Assembly (NCBI RefSeq): GCF_000177195.2
Contig: NC_015953.1
Location: forward strand, 2,790,001 to 2,854,000
Reading direction: 5' to 3'
Length of the DNA: 64,000 bases
DNA from: Streptomyces sp. SirexAA-E
GTDB taxonomy: Bacteria; Actinomycetota; Actinomycetes; Streptomycetales; Streptomycetaceae
The position numbers and the translations under genes were made by a program. The number at the start of each line of letters is the position of its first letter. Within the stretch, counting starts at the first letter, position 1. The notes below the pieces were generated by a model. That model made no database searches. It was not told the DNA's origin and saw only the letters and a list, made by a program, of their open reading frames with translations. Below are positions 1 through 14,852 of this stretch, in pieces.

Positions 1-381
1 CGCCCCCCGGAGGCCCTTTTCGGTGGCGCCGCCCGCAGCGCGGCCGACCATCGGAAGGCGGCGCAGGCGCACGCCGACGCCCACCGCTGGACGGAGGCCG
101 TCCAGGAACGCATGCGCGCCCTCGTCCGGGCCTTGGAGGACCGAGCCGTGCTCGACCCGCGCCCCGGCCGCACAGCGGACGAGGCGGCCTCGGAAGCCGG
201 CCGGGCCCTGCCCGCCCATGCCTCCCGCCTCCGCTCCGCCGCCCGCGTGTTCGACGACGTCACGTACGGAGGCCGCACGGCCGACGCGGCCGCGTACCAG
301 GACCTGAGCGCGCTCGACCGCGACATCGAAGCCGCCAAGCCCCTGCTCGCCGCCGGAACGACCGGGGAGGCCCCCCGGTGA
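1..381 (+). CDS. DUF4129 domain-containing protein, C-terminal part
   Basis: The reading frame is open from the left edge and ends at a TGA at 379-381, so only the last ~126 codons are present. The tail contains RALEDRAVLDPRPGRTADEA and FDDVTYGGR, which is the usual C-terminal signature of DUF4129 proteins of actinobacteria. The membrane segments expected upstream lie outside the window. The family has no established biochemical role but is regularly encoded with DUF4350, MoxR and DUF58 proteins, as here. The stop overlaps the GTG start of the next gene by 4 bp (GTGA), which implies translational coupling. Confidence 0.8.
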   Translation, partial: RPPEALFGGAARSAADHRKAAQAHADAHRWTEAVQERMRALVRALEDRAVLDPRPGRTADEAASEAGRALPAHASRLRSAARVFDDVTYGGRTADAAAYQDLSALDRDIEAAKPLLAAGTTGEAPR

Positions 382-1664
382 CCGGGTCCCCGACCGCCAC
401 GCCCACACCCACACCCGTGCCCGTGCCCGTGCCCGGATCCCCCTTGTCCACGACGTCGGTGTCCCGGACTCCTGGCCAGGTCTGGCGGCGTACACGCGGC
501 CTGCTGCTCGCCGCCCTGCTCCTCGTCGCCGCCGGGATCACCTACGCCGCCGTCGGCTCGGGGGGTGAACACGGCCGCCTCGACCCCCGCTCCCCGGATC
601 CCTACGGGAGCCGGGCCGTCGCCGAACTCCTGAAGGACCGGGGTGTCACGGTCGACGTCGTCACGACCCTCGGCGAGGCGACCGACGCGGCCGGTCCCGA
701 CACCACGCTTCTCGTCGCCGGGCCCAACGTGCTCACCGACTACCAGCGGCACGTCCTCCGTGGAGCCGTCGGCGACGCCTCCGGACGCACGGTCCTCGTA
801 GCACCGGGCCGCGTCTCCGTCGGGACGCTGGCCCCCGGTGTCAGCGCCGAACTCCCGGGCCGGGCAGGCCCGCATCCGCCTCGCTGCGATCTCCCCGCCG
901 CACGCTCCGCGGGCACCGTCGAGACGGGCGGCCTCCGCTACCGCACGGACGCACGCGACGCCGTCAGCTGCTACCCCGTCGACGGATACCCGACGTACCT
1001 GGTGCTTCCCGAGCACGCGTCGGGCGACACCGTGCTGCTCGGCTCCCCCGACCTCCTCTACAACGACCGCCTCGACCAGCAGGGGAACGCGTCGCTCGCC
1101 CTGCAGACTCTCGGTTCCCGTCCGCATCTCGTCTGGTACCTCCCCTCACTCACCGATCCGTCCGCCACTGCGGGCCCGGGCGGTCAGGAGAACGGAGAGG
1201 GCGGCGGTGACGGCGGTACCACGGCCGGCGAGAGCGGATTCGTCGACCTCATCCCCTCCGGCTGGCTCTGGGGCACGCTCCAACTCGCCTTCGCAGCCGT
1301 GCTCGCCGCGATCTGGCGAGCCCGCCGCCTCGGCCCCCTGGTCACCGAACGCCTTCCGGTGGCCGTCAGGGCCTCCGAGTCCACCGAAGGGCGTGCCCGC
1401 CTCTATCGGAAGGCCAACGCCCGTGACCGGGCCGCCGCCACACTCCGCTCCGCCACCCGCAACCGCCTCGCTCCCCTCGTCGGGGTCTCCCCGCGCGACG
1501 CCCAGTCACCCGGCGCCTTGCTTCCCGCCGTCTCCGCCCGCCTCGATGCCTCCGACACCGACGCCGTCGCTCTGCTCTTCGGCCCGGCTCCGGCCGACGA
1601 CGCCGCTCTTGTTCTTCTGACCGACCAACTCGACGCCCTCGAAAGAGAGGTACGCACTTCATGA
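378..1664 (+). CDS. DUF4350 domain-containing membrane protein
   Basis: A 428-residue protein starting at a GTG that overlaps the preceding stop. The N-terminus is a Pro/Thr/Val repeat encoded by short tandem repeats (about 400-435). A membrane helix follows near residues 38-58 (LLLAALLLVAAGITYAAVG), then an extracytoplasmic DUF4350 domain (SRAVAELLKDRGVTVDVV), then a second helix near residue 300 and a basic cytoplasmic tail. The topology suggests a membrane component working with the MoxR ATPase and DUF58 protein. The GTG start could be too far upstream, since the low-complexity tail is not needed for the fold. The end overlaps the MoxR start (ATGA). Confidence 0.85.
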   Translation: MTGSPTATPTPTPVPVPVPGSPLSTTSVSRTPGQVWRRTRGLLLAALLLVAAGITYAAVGSGGEHGRLDPRSPDPYGSRAVAELLKDRGVTVDVVTTLGEATDAAGPDTTLLVAGPNVLTDYQRHVLRGAVGDASGRTVLVAPGRVSVGTLAPGVSAELPGRAGPHPPRCDLPAARSAGTVETGGLRYRTDARDAVSCYPVDGYPTYLVLPEHASGDTVLLGSPDLLYNDRLDQQGNASLALQTLGSRPHLVWYLPSLTDPSATAGPGGQENGEGGGDGGTTAGESGFVDLIPSGWLWGTLQLAFAAVLAAIWRARRLGPLVTERLPVAVRASESTEGRARLYRKANARDRAAATLRSATRNRLAPLVGVSPRDAQSPGALLPAVSARLDASDTDAVALLFGPAPADDAALVLLTDQLDALEREVRTS

Positions 1665-2680
1665 GCGCCCCGAACCCGGAGTCCGCCGAGCACGTGGCGA
1701 CCGAGGGGAGTCCGACGGAAGCCGTCGTCTCCGACAAGGCCCGTGCCTCTCTCGAAGCCCTCCGCTCGGAGATCGCCAAGGCAGTGGTCGGCCAGGACTC
1801 CGCCGTGACCGGCCTGGTCGTCGCCCTGCTCTGCCGGGGCCATGTGCTGCTCGAGGGCGTCCCGGGTGTGGCCAAGACCCTTCTCGTCCGGGCCCTTGCC
1901 GCCTCCCTCGAACTCGACACCAAGCGCGTCCAGTTCACACCCGATCTGATGCCGAGCGATGTCACGGGCTCCCTCGTCTACGATGCCCGCACTGCGGAGT
2001 TCTCCTTCCAGCCCGGGCCGGTGTTCACCAACCTCCTGCTCGCAGACGAGATCAACCGGACCCCGCCGAAGACGCAGTCCTCCCTCCTTGAGGCCATGGA
2101 GGAGCGCCAGGTCACCGTCGACGGTGTCCCCCGGGCCCTCCCTGATCCGTTCCTGGTCGCAGCGACCCAGAATCCCGTCGAGTACGAGGGGACCTACCCG
2201 CTTCCCGAGGCGCAGTTGGACCGGTTCCTCCTCAAGCTCACGGTGCCTCTGCCGTCCCGTGAGGACGAGATCGACGTCCTCACCCGCCACGCGGGCGGGT
2301 TCGACCCCCGGAACCTCGATGCCGCCGGTATACGGCCTGTGGCCGGCCCGGCCGACCTGGAGGCCGCGCGGTCCGCGGTCGCAAGGACCCAGGTCTCCGC
2401 CGAGATCGCTGCTTACGTCGTCGATATCTGTCGTGCCACGCGTGAATCCCCCTCACTCACCCTCGGTGCCTCCCCCCGCGGCGCGACCGCTCTGCTGTCC
2501 ACCGCGCGCGCCTGGGCCTGGCTCACCGGCCGGGACTACGTCACCCCGGACGACGTGAAGGCCCTGGCGCTTCCCACACTCCGTCATCGCATCCAACTCC
2601 GGCCGGAAGCCGAGATGGAGGGAGTCACCGCCGACTCCGTCATCACGGCTGTCCTCGCCCACGTCCCCGTCCCCCGATGA
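1661..2680 (+). CDS. MoxR family AAA+ ATPase
   Basis: A 339-residue AAA+ ATPase. Visible motifs are Walker A (EGVPGVAKTLLVRA, near residue 68), Walker B (LLLADEINRTPPKTQ), sensor 1 (VAATQNPVEYEGTYPLPEAQ) and the C-terminal lid domain with SPRGATALL. MoxR proteins are chaperone-like ATPases that act with von Willebrand A-type partners; the adjacent DUF58 protein is the expected partner. The start ATG overlaps the DUF4350 stop and is preceded by GAGAGG. The gene is the third of a four-gene operon, with 4 bp to the next possible start. Confidence 0.95.
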   Translation: MSAPNPESAEHVATEGSPTEAVVSDKARASLEALRSEIAKAVVGQDSAVTGLVVALLCRGHVLLEGVPGVAKTLLVRALAASLELDTKRVQFTPDLMPSDVTGSLVYDARTAEFSFQPGPVFTNLLLADEINRTPPKTQSSLLEAMEERQVTVDGVPRALPDPFLVAATQNPVEYEGTYPLPEAQLDRFLLKLTVPLPSREDEIDVLTRHAGGFDPRNLDAAGIRPVAGPADLEAARSAVARTQVSAEIAAYVVDICRATRESPSLTLGASPRGATALLSTARAWAWLTGRDYVTPDDVKALALPTLRHRIQLRPEAEMEGVTADSVITAVLAHVPVPR

Positions 2681-2684
2681 GGCG

Positions 2685-4004
2685 GTGACCATGGCCCTCA
2701 CCGGACGAACCGCGCTCCTGGCCGCCCTGGGATCACTCCCCGTAGGCATACTGGCCCCGAGCTGGACAGGCATGCTCGCGGTCAATGCGCCGCTCTCATT
2801 GGCAATTCTGTGCGACTACGCCCTGGCCGCGCCAGTGCGTTCGCTGCGGTTCACCCGATCCGGTGATACATCCGTTCGACTCGGCGACACGGCACAGGTG
2901 CAACTCACCGTAACCAACCCTTCGAGACGACGGCTTCGTGCTCATCTCCGTGACGCATGGCCGCCCAGCAGTTGGTCGTCCGAAGCCGAACAGGCCGCCT
3001 CACACCACAGGTTCACCGTGCCCGCCGGAGAGCGGGTGCGTCTCACTACGTTCCTGCGTCCTGCCAGGCGCGGAGACCGCCTCCCCGACCGGGTCACCGT
3101 CCGCTCGTTCGGTCCGCTGGGCCTCGCGGCCCGGCAGGGGCGCCACGACGTCCCGTGGGCGGTGCGGGTACTGCCGCCGTTCACGAGCCGGAAGCATCTC
3201 CCGTCACGTCTCGCGAGACTCCGCGAACTGGACGGCAGGACCACCGTGCTCACCCGTGGGGAAGGTACCGAGTTCGACAGCCTCCGCGTCTACGTCCCGG
3301 GGGACGACACGCGCTCCATCGACTGGAGGGCCACCGCACGCCAGTCGGCGGTCGCCGTCCGCACCTGGCGCCCTGAGCGGGACCGCCACATCCTCATCGT
3401 CCTGGATACCGGCCGGACTTCCGCGGGGCGCGTCGGCGACGTCCCACGCCTGGACGCGGCCATGGACGCTGCGCTGCTGCTCACCGCGCTGGCCGTACGC
3501 GCGGGTGACCGGGTGAACCTCCTTGCCTACGACCGCCGTGTCCGGGCCCAGGTACGAGGTGGGGCCGCCGGGGGCGATGTCCTGTCGTCCGTCGTCAACG
3601 CCATGGCCCCGCTGGAGCCGGAGCTCGTGGAGACGGATGCCCGGGGCCTGAGCACGACGGCCATGGCCCACGCGCCCCAGCGTTCGCTGATCGTGCTGCT
3701 CACGAGCCTGGACGCCGCACCGGTGGAAGAAGGTCTGCTGCCGGTGCTTCCCCAGCTCACCCGGCGCCACACGGTGCTGGTGGCATCGGTCGCCGATCCT
3801 CACGTCGAAACGATGGCCCGGAGCCGAGGGTCGGTCGACGCGGTTTACGAGGCCGCAGCCGGCACCCAGACCCAGGAACAGCGCCGCCGGACCGCCGACC
3901 AGCTCCCCCGTCACGGTGTCACCGTCGTCGATGCCACTCCGAACACACTCGCACCGGCGTTGGCCGACGCCTATCTCGCCCTGAAGGCCGCCGGCCGCCT
4001 CTGA
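2685..4004 (+). CDS. DUF58 domain-containing protein
   Basis: Up to 439 residues. The diagnostic DUF58 motif is GDDTRSIDWRATARQ (near residue 205), followed by a vWA-like region with ILIVLDTGRTS, where the DxGxTS pattern resembles a metal-ion-dependent adhesion site. Two hydrophobic N-terminal segments anchor it in the membrane. It is the likely partner of the MoxR ATPase just upstream. Two starts are possible, GTG at 2685 and ATG at 2691; the MoxR stop is 4 or 10 bp away, so coupling is likely either way. It ends the operon, and the next feature downstream is the terminator shared with the convergent rRNA operon. Confidence 0.9.
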   Translation: MTMALTGRTALLAALGSLPVGILAPSWTGMLAVNAPLSLAILCDYALAAPVRSLRFTRSGDTSVRLGDTAQVQLTVTNPSRRRLRAHLRDAWPPSSWSSEAEQAASHHRFTVPAGERVRLTTFLRPARRGDRLPDRVTVRSFGPLGLAARQGRHDVPWAVRVLPPFTSRKHLPSRLARLRELDGRTTVLTRGEGTEFDSLRVYVPGDDTRSIDWRATARQSAVAVRTWRPERDRHILIVLDTGRTSAGRVGDVPRLDAAMDAALLLTALAVRAGDRVNLLAYDRRVRAQVRGGAAGGDVLSSVVNAMAPLEPELVETDARGLSTTAMAHAPQRSLIVLLTSLDAAPVEEGLLPVLPQLTRRHTVLVASVADPHVETMARSRGSVDAVYEAAAGTQTQEQRRRTADQLPRHGVTVVDATPNTLAPALADAYLALKAAGRL

Positions 4005-4138
4005 CGGGAACCCAGGCGGCCCCCTCTCTCCCGCTGCCGGCACGCGCAGGCGTCACAGCATCGGCACCTCAAGCTCCGAGGCTGAAGACGTCAGGGGCGA
4101 GGTGCCACCGCCTTTCCGGAAACCCCCTGGAACGCAGA

Positions 4139-4169
4139 AAAGCCCCGTGCCACAAGGGCACGGGGCTTT
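4139..4169. terminator. Bidirectional terminator between DUF58 operon and rRNA operon
   Basis: Perfect 13-bp inverted repeat (AAAGCCCCGTGCC, 5-nt loop, then its complement) with A-rich and T-rich flanks. Read on the minus strand, the stem ends in a short U run just downstream of 5S rRNA. Read on the plus strand it can stop the DUF58 operon. Confidence 0.85.
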
Positions 4170-4180
4170 CCCGGAATAAT

Positions 4181-4300
4181 AGTTCGGCGGCGTCCTACTC
4201 TCCCACAGGGTCCCCCCTGCAGTACCATCGGCGCTGAAAGGCTTAGCTTCCGGGTTCGGAATGTAACCGGGCGTTTCCCTAACGCAATGACCACCGAAAC
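4181..4300 (-). rRNA. rrf: 5S ribosomal RNA
   Basis: The minus strand reads GTTTCGGTGGTCATTGCGTT at the 5' end and GAGAGTAGGACGCCGCCGAA near the 3' end, the standard actinobacterial 5S sequence. It lies about 80 bp downstream of the 23S 3' end and is followed by a strong hairpin. Ends are accurate to a few bases. Confidence 0.95.
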
Positions 4301-4378
4301 ACTATGAAATTAACCAACACCGGAGAAAACACGGCAGTTCGTTATTTCAGAACCAACACAGTGGACGCGAGCAACTGA

Positions 4379-9330
<4,952 letters not shown>

Positions 9331-9534
9331 ATGTTTTCCCGTAATCGGGATGAACACCACGAGAGCGGAACGACCAGGTCGGAATAAGACCGGTCGTTCA
9401 CAGCGTCCTCGCTGTGTTTCGCCTACCAGCACCCAAGGGCCTGGCAGGTCTTTTCAAAGGAACCACCAACCTGCCGAAGCAGGCCGGGGTATCAACATAT
9501 CTGGCGTTGACTTTTGGCACGCTGTTGAGTTCTC

Positions 9535-9546
9535 AAGGAACGGACG
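9535..9546 (-). promoter_or_regulatory. boxA-like element in the rRNA leader
   Basis: The minus strand reads TTGAGAACTCAACAGCGTGC about 200 bp upstream of 16S, and its first nine bases recur in the 16S-23S spacer. In Streptomyces this leader element is associated with antitermination or processing of the precursor; here that is inferred from sequence similarity and placement. Confidence 0.6.
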
Positions 9547-9607
9547 CTTCCTTCGGTCCCGTTTCACCGGGTCCCTCCGGGCGCTTCCCTTCGTTCTTGC
9601 GTTTCCG

Positions 9608-9627
9608 ACTCTATCAGACTCTTTCGT
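9608..9627 (-). promoter_or_regulatory. rRNA promoter core, proximal (-10 TAGAGT)
   Basis: Minus strand AAGAGTCTGATAGAGTCGGA with a -10-like TAGAGT. It is closely similar to the element near 9725-9743 (AAGAGTCTGGTAAGGTTGGA), so the two look like duplicated promoter cores. I see no convincing -35 hexamer, which is known for some Streptomyces rRNA promoters. Confidence 0.55.
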
Positions 9628-9723
9628 GTCCGATTCCCGGTCGAAGCGGGTTCCTGCTCGGCGGTTGATTCACCACCGTGCTTTCCAGTTCTTCACTTTC
9701 GCGTTTCCCTTTCCGGCGGTTCC

Positions 9724-9743
9724 AACCTTACCAGACTCTTTTT
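9724..9743 (-). promoter_or_regulatory. rRNA promoter core (-10 TAAGGT)
   Basis: Minus strand AAGAGTCTGGTAAGGTTGGA, -10-like TAAGGT. It is a diverged copy of the element at 9608-9627, about 117 bp further from 16S. No clear -35 hexamer. Confidence 0.55.
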
Positions 9744-9811
9744 CCGTTCCGTTTCCGGTCCGACTTTTGAATCCGATGGCCATGGAGGGCCTTTGCCTTT
9801 CGGCTGACTCG

Positions 9812-9840
9812 ACTTTATCAGAAGCAATTCGGCTGACGAA
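9812..9840 (-). promoter_or_regulatory. rRNA promoter (TTCGTC-N17-TAAAGT)
   Basis: Minus strand -35-like TTCGTC (9835-9840), 17-bp spacer, -10-like TAAAGT (9812-9817) within CTGATAAAGTCG, matching the other cores of this array. Confidence 0.5.
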
Positions 9841-9915
9841 AATCAGCTTGGCTGCTCGGAAGAGAGGAATCGATCGGCTCTGCGGGAAAACGTGTCCCCG
9901 GTAGGAGCGAGATGA

Positions 9916-9945
9916 ACTTTAGTCGGCTGCTGTCGAACTTGTCCA
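9916..9945 (-). promoter_or_regulatory. rRNA promoter (TGGACA-N18-TAAAGT)
   Basis: Minus strand -35 TGGACA (9940-9945), 18-bp spacer, -10 TAAAGT (9916-9921): a near-consensus vegetative promoter reading toward 16S. Confidence 0.6.
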
Positions 9946-9963
9946 GTCCGCCGCAACCGTTAA

Positions 9964-9992
9964 AACCTACCTCCCCACGCCAGCTGTGTCAA
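9964..9992 (-). promoter_or_regulatory. rRNA distal promoter (TTGACA-N17-TAGGTT)
   Basis: Minus strand consensus -35 TTGACA (9987-9992), 17-bp spacer, -10 TAGGTT (9964-9969). This is the strongest-looking promoter of the tandem set and the most distal, about 640 bp from 16S. The spirally spaced array across 9600-10000 explains the roughly 720 bp without a gene between 16S and the SpoIIM-like gene. Confidence 0.7.
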
Positions 9993-10052
9993 CAGCTTTG
10001 GTGGGCGAGGATGAGACTAGCAGGTCAGCGCAGACGGATGCACATCGGCCCG

Positions 10053-11060
10053 TCAGGCCGCGGAGGGCAGCTCGGCGCTCTGCTCGCCCGCTTCCACGTC
10101 GCCGGTGTCGCCGGCCCGGGCCGCTCGTCCTCCGATGATGTAGACGTAGGCCAGAAAGGCCAGTTCAGCCCCGACCCCGATGGTGATCCGCCCCCAGGTG
10201 GGCAGGCCGGACGGCGTCACGAAACCCTCGATGAGGCCGGAGACGAACAGGACCAGGGCCAGTCCGATGGCCATACCCAGTGCGGCGCGCCCCTGTTGGG
10301 CCAGGGCGGCACGTCTCGTACGAGGCCCTGGATCGATCACGGTCCAGCCGAGCCGGAGCCCCGTCCCGGCCGCGACGAACACCGCGGTGAGTTCGAGCAG
10401 GCCGTGCGGCAGTACGAGCCCCAGGAACGTGTCCAGGCGGCCGGCCGAGGACATCAGCCCGATACCGACGCCGAGGTTGAGCACGTTCATGAAGAGGATC
10501 CAGATGACCGGAACGCACAGGAACGCCCCCAGAACCAGGCACATCGCCGCCGCCTGCGCGTTGTTCGTCCAGACCTGCGCGGCGAAGGACGCCGCGGGGT
10601 GGCTGGAGTAGTACGCCTCGTACTCACCGCCGGGCCGGGTCATGCCGCGCAGGTCGTCCGGGGCGGCGATCGACGCCTGGACCTCCGGGTGCGTACCGAT
10701 CCACCATCCGATGACGGCCGCAAGCACCGTCGACAGCACCGCCGTGGGTATCCACCAGTGCCGCGAGCGGTAGACCGCCGCGGGAAAGCCGGCCGTCAGG
10801 AAGCTCACCGCGTCTCGCCAGGAGGCCCGGCGGGTCCCGGTCACGGTGGCGCGGGCCCGGGCCACCAGCTGGGTGAGGCGGGCGGTCAGCTGGGGATCCG
10901 GAGCACCGGACTGGATCAGGGAGAGATGTGTGGCCGTGCGCTGGTACAGGGCGACGAGTTCGTCAGCCTCCGCGCCTGTCAGGTTGCGCCCTCGGTGCAG
11001 GAGGTGGTCCAAGCGGTCCCACTCGATGCGGTGGGTCGTCACGAAGACGTCGAGATCCAT
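10053..11060 (-). CDS. Stage II sporulation protein M-like membrane protein
   Basis: 335 residues from the ATG at 11060, which has GGAG about 12 bp upstream. The start residues MDLDVFVTTHRIEWDRLDHL match the conserved N-terminus of actinobacterial SpoIIM (DUF95) proteins, and longer upstream starts lack this support. Five to six membrane helices follow (for example HWWIPTAVLSTVLAAVIGWW and the LPHGLLELTAVFVAAGTGL segment). In Bacillus SpoIIM works with SpoIID and SpoIIP in peptidoglycan remodelling during engulfment; in Streptomyces its role is not established. It is divergent from an RDD-family gene, a common actinobacterial pairing. No terminator is visible before the rRNA promoters that read in the same direction. 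Confidence 0.85.
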   Translation of the reverse strand: MDLDVFVTTHRIEWDRLDHLLHRGRNLTGAEADELVALYQRTATHLSLIQSGAPDPQLTARLTQLVARARATVTGTRRASWRDAVSFLTAGFPAAVYRSRHWWIPTAVLSTVLAAVIGWWIGTHPEVQASIAAPDDLRGMTRPGGEYEAYYSSHPAASFAAQVWTNNAQAAAMCLVLGAFLCVPVIWILFMNVLNLGVGIGLMSSAGRLDTFLGLVLPHGLLELTAVFVAAGTGLRLGWTVIDPGPRTRRAALAQQGRAALGMAIGLALVLFVSGLIEGFVTPSGLPTWGRITIGVGAELAFLAYVYIIGGRAARAGDTGDVEAGEQSAELPSAA

Positions 11061-11179
11061 GGTCGGCTGCTGCTCCAGGCATGGGGGCGTACGGGTCCGT
11101 ACTACTGCGGCGCGCTGCGGCTCAGCTTGGCAGACTGAGCCTCCGAGGGGCAGGGAAGGGCGGCGAGGGGTGTGTGGCG

Positions 11180-12169
11180 ATGAATGAGCTCGTGACCGGG
11201 GACGCGGTCGTACTGGGACTGCAACCGGCGAGGCTGCCGAGCCGGGCACTGGCGATCGTCATCGATCTTGCGGTTGTTCTGACCGCGTTCATGCTGCTGT
11301 CCATCGGCCTCGCCGTGGCGGCGGTGTCCCTGGACGAGGCGGCGGGCGCAGCGATCGCCGTCGCCACGTTCCTTCTGGTGCTGGTGGGCGGGCCGATCGC
11401 GGTCGAGACGCTGACCCACGGCCGGTCGCTGGGGAAGCTGGCCTGCGGGCTCCGCGTCGTACGCGATGACGGCGGACCGATCCGGTTCCGGCACGCACTG
11501 GTGCGGGGGGCCATGGGCGTGGTGGAGATTCTCGGGACGTTCGGCGTGGTCGCCTGCGTCTCGTCGCTGGTGTCGGCACGTGGCCGCAGGCTCGGCGACG
11601 TGTTCGCGGGCACCCTCGTCGTACGGGAGCGACTGCCCGCCGGGCGCGCGTCCGCGGTGCCGCCACCGCCGCCCTGGCTCGTGGGGCGCTTCGCGCAGCT
11701 GGACCTCTCGGCCGTTCCCGACGAACTCTGGCTCGCCGTACGGCAATACCTGACGCGTATGCACCAACTCGACGGCGCCGTGGGGTGGTCGATCGCCGAG
11801 CGCCTGTCCGCGGACCTCGTGGCCTGTACGGGGACCCCGGCGCCGCAGGGCGTTCCGGCTGCGGCGTACTTGGCCGCGGTGGTCAACGAACGCCAGACAC
11901 GCGACGTCCGCCGGGTCACGGCCTCCGCGGGACACGGGGCACCGATGTACAGGTCGGTCGACGTGCGGGCACTCGAGGGGCGTCGCCCGGAGGCGCCCCG
12001 AACGGAAGCGCAGTCCCCGCCCCCGAACCCCTTCGGGCCGGTCGGGACGCCTTCCACGCCCGCCGGGCCTCCGCGACCCTCGGAACCCACCGCACCCGCA
12101 GATCCGGACGGGACCGCGGCGGCCCCTCCCCGCCCGGGCGGACCGAAGGGTTTCGCTCCGCCCGCCTGA
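11180..12169 (+). CDS. RDD family membrane protein
   Basis: 329 residues starting at ATG 11180 with a GAGGGG ribosome-binding site. The N-terminal half is an RDD domain: RALAIVIDLAVV contains the R/D pattern of helix 1, and HGRSLGKLACGLRVVRDDG is the typical second signature. There are about four membrane helices. The C-terminal third is a soluble region ending in a Pro/Gly/Ala-rich tail. RDD proteins are of uncertain function, with transport or ion exchange proposed for some. It is divergent from the SpoIIM-like gene with 119 bp between the starts. Confidence 0.85.
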   Translation: MNELVTGDAVVLGLQPARLPSRALAIVIDLAVVLTAFMLLSIGLAVAAVSLDEAAGAAIAVATFLLVLVGGPIAVETLTHGRSLGKLACGLRVVRDDGGPIRFRHALVRGAMGVVEILGTFGVVACVSSLVSARGRRLGDVFAGTLVVRERLPAGRASAVPPPPPWLVGRFAQLDLSAVPDELWLAVRQYLTRMHQLDGAVGWSIAERLSADLVACTGTPAPQGVPAAAYLAAVVNERQTRDVRRVTASAGHGAPMYRSVDVRALEGRRPEAPRTEAQSPPPNPFGPVGTPSTPAGPPRPSEPTAPADPDGTAAAPPRPGGPKGFAPPA

Positions 12170-12232
12170 TTCCCGCCCCGGCCGGCGCCGCCCGGCCGAT
12201 CCTGCCCCGACCTCCGTGCGCGGCCGGTCTGT

Positions 12233-12865
12233 TCACCCTGTCTCGCGGGGTGCGGGCGACGGCGACGGTGGTGATTCCAAGTGTTCGAGCTCGATGCCGG
12301 GAGCTGCGAGGACCACGTCCCCGGCCAGGTGAACGGTGTGCCTTTCACCGGTGTCCAGCGCACTGACCTGGTACTCGTCCACGATCAGGGGGCCGTTGTC
12401 AGTGGGGTGCGCTTCACTGTTCACCAAGGCCCAGGACTGGTCGACGGTACGGGGGGCGAGGACCGGGTCCGTGAAGGTGACCACGCGGACACGGGTCTCG
12501 GGGGAATCGGGGGTGAGGCGCAGGAGCCGGCTCGTGGCGACGAGGAAGGCGGGGGAGGTACCGGAGAAGGTGTGGGCGCGGACATTGCCCTCGGTCGCGT
12601 GGGCGCCCGTCGGATCGGTGCGTACCCAGGTGACGCCTTCGAGGGCCGCGCCGCGTACCTGCCAGCTCGCGGCGTGCAGTTCGAGACGGATGGGCCGGCC
12701 GAGCTCGTCCAGGGCCAGATCGACGGAGCCCAGGTGCGCGCCGGAGGGCGCCGTGGTCTGGGAGACGTAACGCCAGCCGGAAGGTCCGGGGGCGCAGTGG
12801 AAGTGCTCTTCACCGAGGGGGGTGTGGTCATGGAGATCGTGAAGCGAATATCGACCGCGGGGCAT
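12233..12865 (-). CDS. Conserved hypothetical protein (210 aa)
   Basis: I do not recognise a named family. The start is placed at ATG 12865 (MPRGRYSLHDLHDHTPLGEE); an upstream in-frame ATG is possible. The protein is soluble, without signal peptide or membrane helix, and rich in beta-strand-like stretches (LALDELGRPIRLELHAASWQ, WALVNSEAHPTDNGPLIVDE). It looks like a single globular domain. It lies downstream of ahcY on the same strand but 268 bp away, beyond a hairpin and a triple 23-bp repeat, so it is probably transcribed from its own promoter. Confidence 0.65.
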   Translation of the reverse strand: MPRGRYSLHDLHDHTPLGEEHFHCAPGPSGWRYVSQTTAPSGAHLGSVDLALDELGRPIRLELHAASWQVRGAALEGVTWVRTDPTGAHATEGNVRAHTFSGTSPAFLVATSRLLRLTPDSPETRVRVVTFTDPVLAPRTVDQSWALVNSEAHPTDNGPLIVDEYQVSALDTGERHTVHLAGDVVLAAPGIELEHLESPPSPSPAPRETG

Positions 12866-12946
12866 GGGGTCCTTCGGATTCCTCGGGCCGTGCACGTGCG
12901 ATGACGCGGTGCCGTGACGGGGTGCGTCCCCGGTACGGGCCGGGGC

Positions 12947-13015
12947 GGCACGTGTCCGCGCACTGGGACGGCACGTGTCCGCGCAGTGGGGTGGTTCGTG
13001 TCCGGACAGTCGGGC
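12947..13015. repeat. Three tandem 23-bp repeats upstream of a hypothetical gene
   Basis: Copies at 12947-12969, 12970-12992 and 12993-13015. The shared core is GGCACGTGTCCGCGCANTGG; copy 3 is more diverged (GGTTCGTGTCCGGACAGTCG). Copies 1 and 2 contain the palindromic CACGTG. The array sits 80-150 bp upstream of the minus-strand start at 12865, a position compatible with regulator binding sites. Confidence 0.75.
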
Positions 13016-13055
13016 GCGGGGGTCAGCCCGGAGGGGACACGCGGGGCGGGACGGG

Positions 13056-13088
13056 GCAGGCCCCCGGCACGGGGGTGCGGGGGCCTGC
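13056..13088 (-). terminator. Putative terminator downstream of ahcY
   Basis: A 10-bp stem (GCAGGCCCCC with its complement at 13079-13088) with an inner 4-bp stem. It lies 46 bp past the ahcY stop. It has no U tail, which is usual for Streptomyces. Confidence 0.6.
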
Positions 13089-13133
13089 GCTCGGATCTGC
13101 TGCTGGAGGCCGGCCGGGTGGCCGACGGTTCGC

Positions 13134-14852
<1,719 letters not shown>

